A DNA stretch of 24,124 bases from a virus. Below, piece by piece: positions 21,618 through 24,124 of the stretch. The first letter of the stretch is position 1. Each line of letters begins with the position of its first letter. The notes beneath the pieces are model-generated. The model made no database searches. It was not told the origin of the DNA and saw nothing but the letters and a program-made list of their open reading frames with translations. The position numbers were made by a program, and so were the translations under genes. The stretch is taken from positions 1 through 24,124 of the IMG/VR virus record IMGVR_UViG_3300003321_000505; one strand, written 5' to 3'.

Positions 21618-21789
21618 AGAAAGCGGTGACTGCTCTTCCGGCTGCGCTGAGGACTACTCCGATGAAAGCGGCTACGGCTACCCACTTTGGACACGATTGC
21701 GAGGCCATCCAGACAACCGGAGCGCCGATCATCGTCGTGCCAAACACGCCGATTGCTCCGCCCAGGCTCGTGCGCCAGTTGCGCCTCAT
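21520..21789 (-). CDS. Small two-helix membrane protein, holin candidate
   Basis: An 89-aa protein starting MRRNWRTSLGGAIGVFGTTM, with two transmembrane segments (about res 9-29 and 36-54), a short loop, and a charged cytoplasmic tail (DAKELERLKSCLPEMRKPAT). The basic N-terminus followed by 'NWrTsl.G' is typical of small phage holin-like proteins. Its ATG overlaps the 146-aa gene's stop by 4 nt (ATGA). Holins form the membrane lesions that time lysis. No endolysin is nearby in the window, so the role is inferred. Confidence 0.65.
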   Translation of the reverse strand: MRRNWRTSLGGAIGVFGTTMIGAPVVWMASQSCPKWVAVAAFIGVVLSAAGRAVTAFYAADAKELERLKSCLPEMRKPATDLLGQEKGP

Positions 21790-22226
21790 GGATTGGGTTT
21801 TGCCCGAGGGTTCTTCAACTCGTCGATCAGGCGATCGTACTGCCGTTGCTCGAGGCGATGAATGTCCTCCCGGTTGAGCTTGATTTGCTCGCTCAGCTTG
21901 GAGTCGAGCTTATCGAAGCCAACGTCCAGCCGGCCAATCTCCCTGTTGATTCCGTAACCAAAAGCGGTCCCCAGGAGAGCGATAAACGAAATCGCGACGC
22001 CGATCCCCATCCAAATGTTGCCCATGTTAGGGCTCGCCGCGCGTCGGACCTGCTCAAACATCCGCTCAGCTCTCTCGGAGGTCTGCTCAATCGCGCGACG
22101 GAATTCGATGACTACGGCGTCGAGCTTGTTGCCGAGTGCCGCGAGCTGCTCCGCGTTCTGGCGGGACTGCGCGAAAACCTCTCCAAGCTGAACCTCTGTT
22201 GCATCGGGATCGTGTTTGTTGGTCAT
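21786..22226 (-). CDS. Coiled-coil membrane protein
   Basis: A 146-aa protein with one transmembrane helix at about res 71-92 (IWMGIGVAISFIALLGTAFG). Coiled coils lie on both sides: AEQLAALGNKLDAVVIEFRR before it, and GRLDVGFDKLDSKLSEQIKL then NREDIHRLEQRQYDRLIDEL after it. This layout recalls inner-membrane spanins or tethered tail-associated proteins, but I do not recognise a family. The ATG is 3 nt after the upstream stop, and its own stop overlaps the holin-like gene. It is likely part of the lysis group. Confidence 0.65.
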   Translation of the reverse strand: MTNKHDPDATEVQLGEVFAQSRQNAEQLAALGNKLDAVVIEFRRAIEQTSERAERMFEQVRRAASPNMGNIWMGIGVAISFIALLGTAFGYGINREIGRLDVGFDKLDSKLSEQIKLNREDIHRLEQRQYDRLIDELKNPRAKPNP

Positions 22227-22229
22227 AGT

Positions 22230-24124
22230 TTATCGGTATCCGCCTCCAAGGGCCTGCCTGAGCGTCTGCACTCGGTTGTACTCATTTTGCCCGTCGCTCG
22301 TGCTTAACCCCTGGCGAAAACTGGTGTAGGAAATCGTGCTGGCGCTCGGCTCGTAGTCCGCGCTGATCGTCGGAATGTTGGAGGCGAAAACATCCACCGT
22401 TCCATTCAAATAAGTTACGGTCCTTGTCGTGCTGTTGTTCCCGATCTGAGCCCAGGCCGATCCCGAATTGGCGAAGAATAGTCGATGATCCGTGCTGCTC
22501 ACGCGGTTTCCGCTATAGAACCCATTGCCCGGAGAAGGATGCACGCTCACGCCCGATGGACTTTGGCCAAGTCCTGAGTTGGCTGCTCCGGAGGCAATGT
22601 CCGAGGCGTTCATCTGCAAGCCAAAACTGGCATCAGTCGCAACGACATAGCTTCCGCAATCCCGGTATGCACCCGAGGTAGTTGCGTACCCGTAGAGCGA
22701 AATTCCAGCGTTGTCCACGCTCACGCCAGTCGAGGCGTTGAAGCCGGTGTCGAGGTATTTGTTCGATCCGTTTCCGGTCAGGCCGTTCACACTGAGATCG
22801 CCGGAGACGAAGTTATGATTTACCCAAAGCACGCTCCCCGATCCAGGCAGGAGCGGGGTGAGAGCTGCGGTCAAACTGTCAGGGACGTAAGTATTAACGA
22901 CTACTTCTTTGGAGCTAAGTCCATCGGTTACCAGTCCATTCCAGAATTGATCCTGTGCCCAAATCGTATTCGAGGAAAGCACGGACGCGCCATTGACCGC
23001 GCATTGCACAACCCAGTTGCTTACGGTTGTGGTTGTGACCGTCGCAAGCTGGATGGAGGAGGATCCATACGTGCGTCCGGAAAGTGTCGCGAAACATTGG
23101 TAGGTCCCGAAGTCGGAGAGAGCGGCAGTCCCGACCGTGTACGAGCTTTGGGTAGCGTTAGCGATGTTGACCCCGTTTTTCTGCCACTGGTAGGAAGGCG
23201 ATCCGGCGGCAGGGGCGTAGAGGGTTTTGCTATTGCCGATGAGGACCACACTGTTCGTTATGTCGGTAGTGAATGGCTTAGCTGCCCCGCCTCCCTTCGT
23301 CGTAAGGAAGTTTTCGACAAGCCAAAAATAATTAGAGGAGTCAGCCGCGCTGAAGCTTGACGGAGCGTACGAGTAATAGGAAATGGTGTTGGTCGTCAGT
23401 CCTTGTATGCCGGCATTGCGCTCCGAGATGGCAAACAGAGTGACCGCCAAGTTAAAATCTGGACTCGCTTTCGTGTTTGCCGTTGTGCCCTGAGCATATA
23501 GTCCGTGCGCGAGCGTGGAGCTTGCGATATAGACGTCGAGCTCGGTCGAATTAACCCTCGTGGTTGTCATGTACCCGGGCACAGCCGTATTGGTGAATAC
23601 TTGAGACGCACCCGTGCCAAATGCTCCGCCCTCGCCAACTCCGCTGTAACCTGCGGTCCCAAAGATCCCGTTATTCGGAGTCGCAAAGTCATCGTAGCCC
23701 CCAAAGCAAAATTTACCCGCCTCCACTCCCGCGGTGTACATGTAGATCGTCTGAGCCGCGCTATTGTAGCTTGGGGACTCGTCCGAAAGTCCAGGATGAC
23801 CATTGACCCCAGGGTTCAGGTACTTCGTGCTCCCGTCTCCCTTCATGCCGTTGATGCTCACGTCCGCATCGACAAAGTTGTTGTTCATGTTGGCCACGGG
23901 ATTGAAGAAAATGAAGGTGTTGCCTCCGTTTATCTGCCACATTCCCTTGATGGGCGTCAGGGCATCTTTGAGCGTGGTTCCACCCAGGGCGAGGATCATC
24001 GGGACTTTACTCCATAGGTTGGTCGTGACCATGCCGTCGACGAAGTTGACAACCGCGTTCGAGTTTGCGGATGATATATTTGTGCCGCCCGCCTGAACGA
24101 TGGCCCAGTTGTAGGTGTACTCCC
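22230..24124 (-). CDS. LamG-like / Ig-like / LamG-like repeat protein, 5' end outside window
   Basis: The frame is open from the window edge to the stop at 22230, at least 630 codons. The ATG at 24032 is internal: the codons upstream read YTYNWAIVQAGGTNI, matching the NWVVQCAVNGAS that opens the second repeat. Two copies of a beta-rich, ConA/LamG-like domain are visible. Numbered from 24032, copy 1 reaches about res 250 and copy 2 spans 339-600. Paired landmarks are NGMKGDGSTKYLNPG (61-75) with NGLTGNGSNKYLDTG (416-430). Between them is an Ig-like domain (about 261-333; YQWQKNGVNIANATQSSYTV, SDFGTYQCFA). Such proteins bind surfaces or glycans, so a fibre or adhesin role is likely. It is followed by small membrane-protein genes. 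Confidence 0.7.
   Translation of the reverse strand, partial: EYTYNWAIVQAGGTNISSANSNAVVNFVDGMVTTNLWSKVPMILALGGTTLKDALTPIKGMWQINGGNTFIFFNPVANMNNNFVDADVSINGMKGDGSTKYLNPGVNGHPGLSDESPSYNSAAQTIYMYTAGVEAGKFCFGGYDDFATPNNGIFGTAGYSGVGEGGAFGTGASQVFTNTAVPGYMTTTRVNSTELDVYIASSTLAHGLYAQGTTANTKASPDFNLAVTLFAISERNAGIQGLTTNTISYYSYAPSSFSAADSSNYFWLVENFLTTKGGGAAKPFTTDITNSVVLIGNSKTLYAPAAGSPSYQWQKNGVNIANATQSSYTVGTAALSDFGTYQCFATLSGRTYGSSSIQLATVTTTTVSNWVVQCAVNGASVLSSNTIWAQDQFWNGLVTDGLSSKEVVVNTYVPDSLTAALTPLLPGSGSVLWVNHNFVSGDLSVNGLTGNGSNKYLDTGFNASTGVSVDNAGISLYGYATTSGAYRDCGSYVVATDASFGLQMNASDIASGAANSGLGQSPSGVSVHPSPGNGFYSGNRVSSTDHRLFFANSGSAWAQIGNNSTTRTVTYLNGTVDVFASNIPTISADYEPSASTISYTSFRQGLSTSDGQNEYNRVQTLRQALGGGYR

Noticed and set aside
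1-24124. tRNA or rRNA genes
   Set aside because: No cloverleaf-like intergenic segment or rRNA-like block was seen; nearly all sequence is protein coding.

Overview
The window looks like part of the genome of a tailed, probably short-tailed (podovirus-like), double-stranded DNA phage or a prophage of the same type. It is densely packed with virion genes. Starts and stops overlap by 1 to 4 nt again and again (ATGA, TGATG, TAATG, GTGA), and no stretch longer than about 160 nt lacks a gene. The order terminase / portal / scaffold / capsid / tail adaptor / tail tube / fibres is that of the T7-like morphogenesis block. The host is unknown. Lipoproteins with lipoboxes suggest a didermic bacterium. 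Ig-like and LamG-like domains and a short regulator of a kind I associate with Verrucomicrobia-type contigs fit an environmental host, but this is inference only.

Layout. (a) Right arm, 24124 to 18514, all on the minus strand: a large LamG-like/Ig-like/LamG-like protein that runs off the window; two small membrane proteins (holin candidates); a zinc-ribbon protein; a LuxR-type helix-turn-helix protein; two lipoproteins; another small membrane protein; a hydrophobic 119-aa protein; a Cro/XRE-like regulator; and an HNH-AP2 homing endonuclease. This resembles a lysis/accessory cassette, but no endolysin is recognisable. (b) 16864-18426, the only plus-strand gene: the large terminase subunit. It converges on the right arm and diverges from the left arm. 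(c) Left arm, 16809 to 46, minus strand: a small protein, portal, a degenerate HNH protein, a small protein, scaffold-like protein, major capsid candidate, an 88-aa protein isolated between two intrinsic terminators, a 178-aa protein, a tail-adaptor fusion, a LamG-like protein, a GIY-YIG endonuclease, a tail-collar protein, a nozzle-like 668-aa protein, two fibre-like proteins, a GNAT-like acetyltransferase, an internal-virion-like protein and a second HNH-AP2 endonuclease.

Most striking points. The tail-adaptor gene (7425-9008) carries a C-terminal calcineurin-like phosphatase domain that keeps the fold signature but has lost essentially every metal ligand, so it looks like a virion-borne pseudophosphatase. 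Four free-standing homing endonucleases of three architectures sit between structural genes, and one appears inactivated. The capsid reading frame opens with a signal-anchor-like hydrophobic stretch, preceded by a hairpin that can occlude its ribosome binding site. Two intrinsic terminators bracket the 88-aa gene behind the capsid. The edge protein contains an internal domain duplication around an Ig-like domain.
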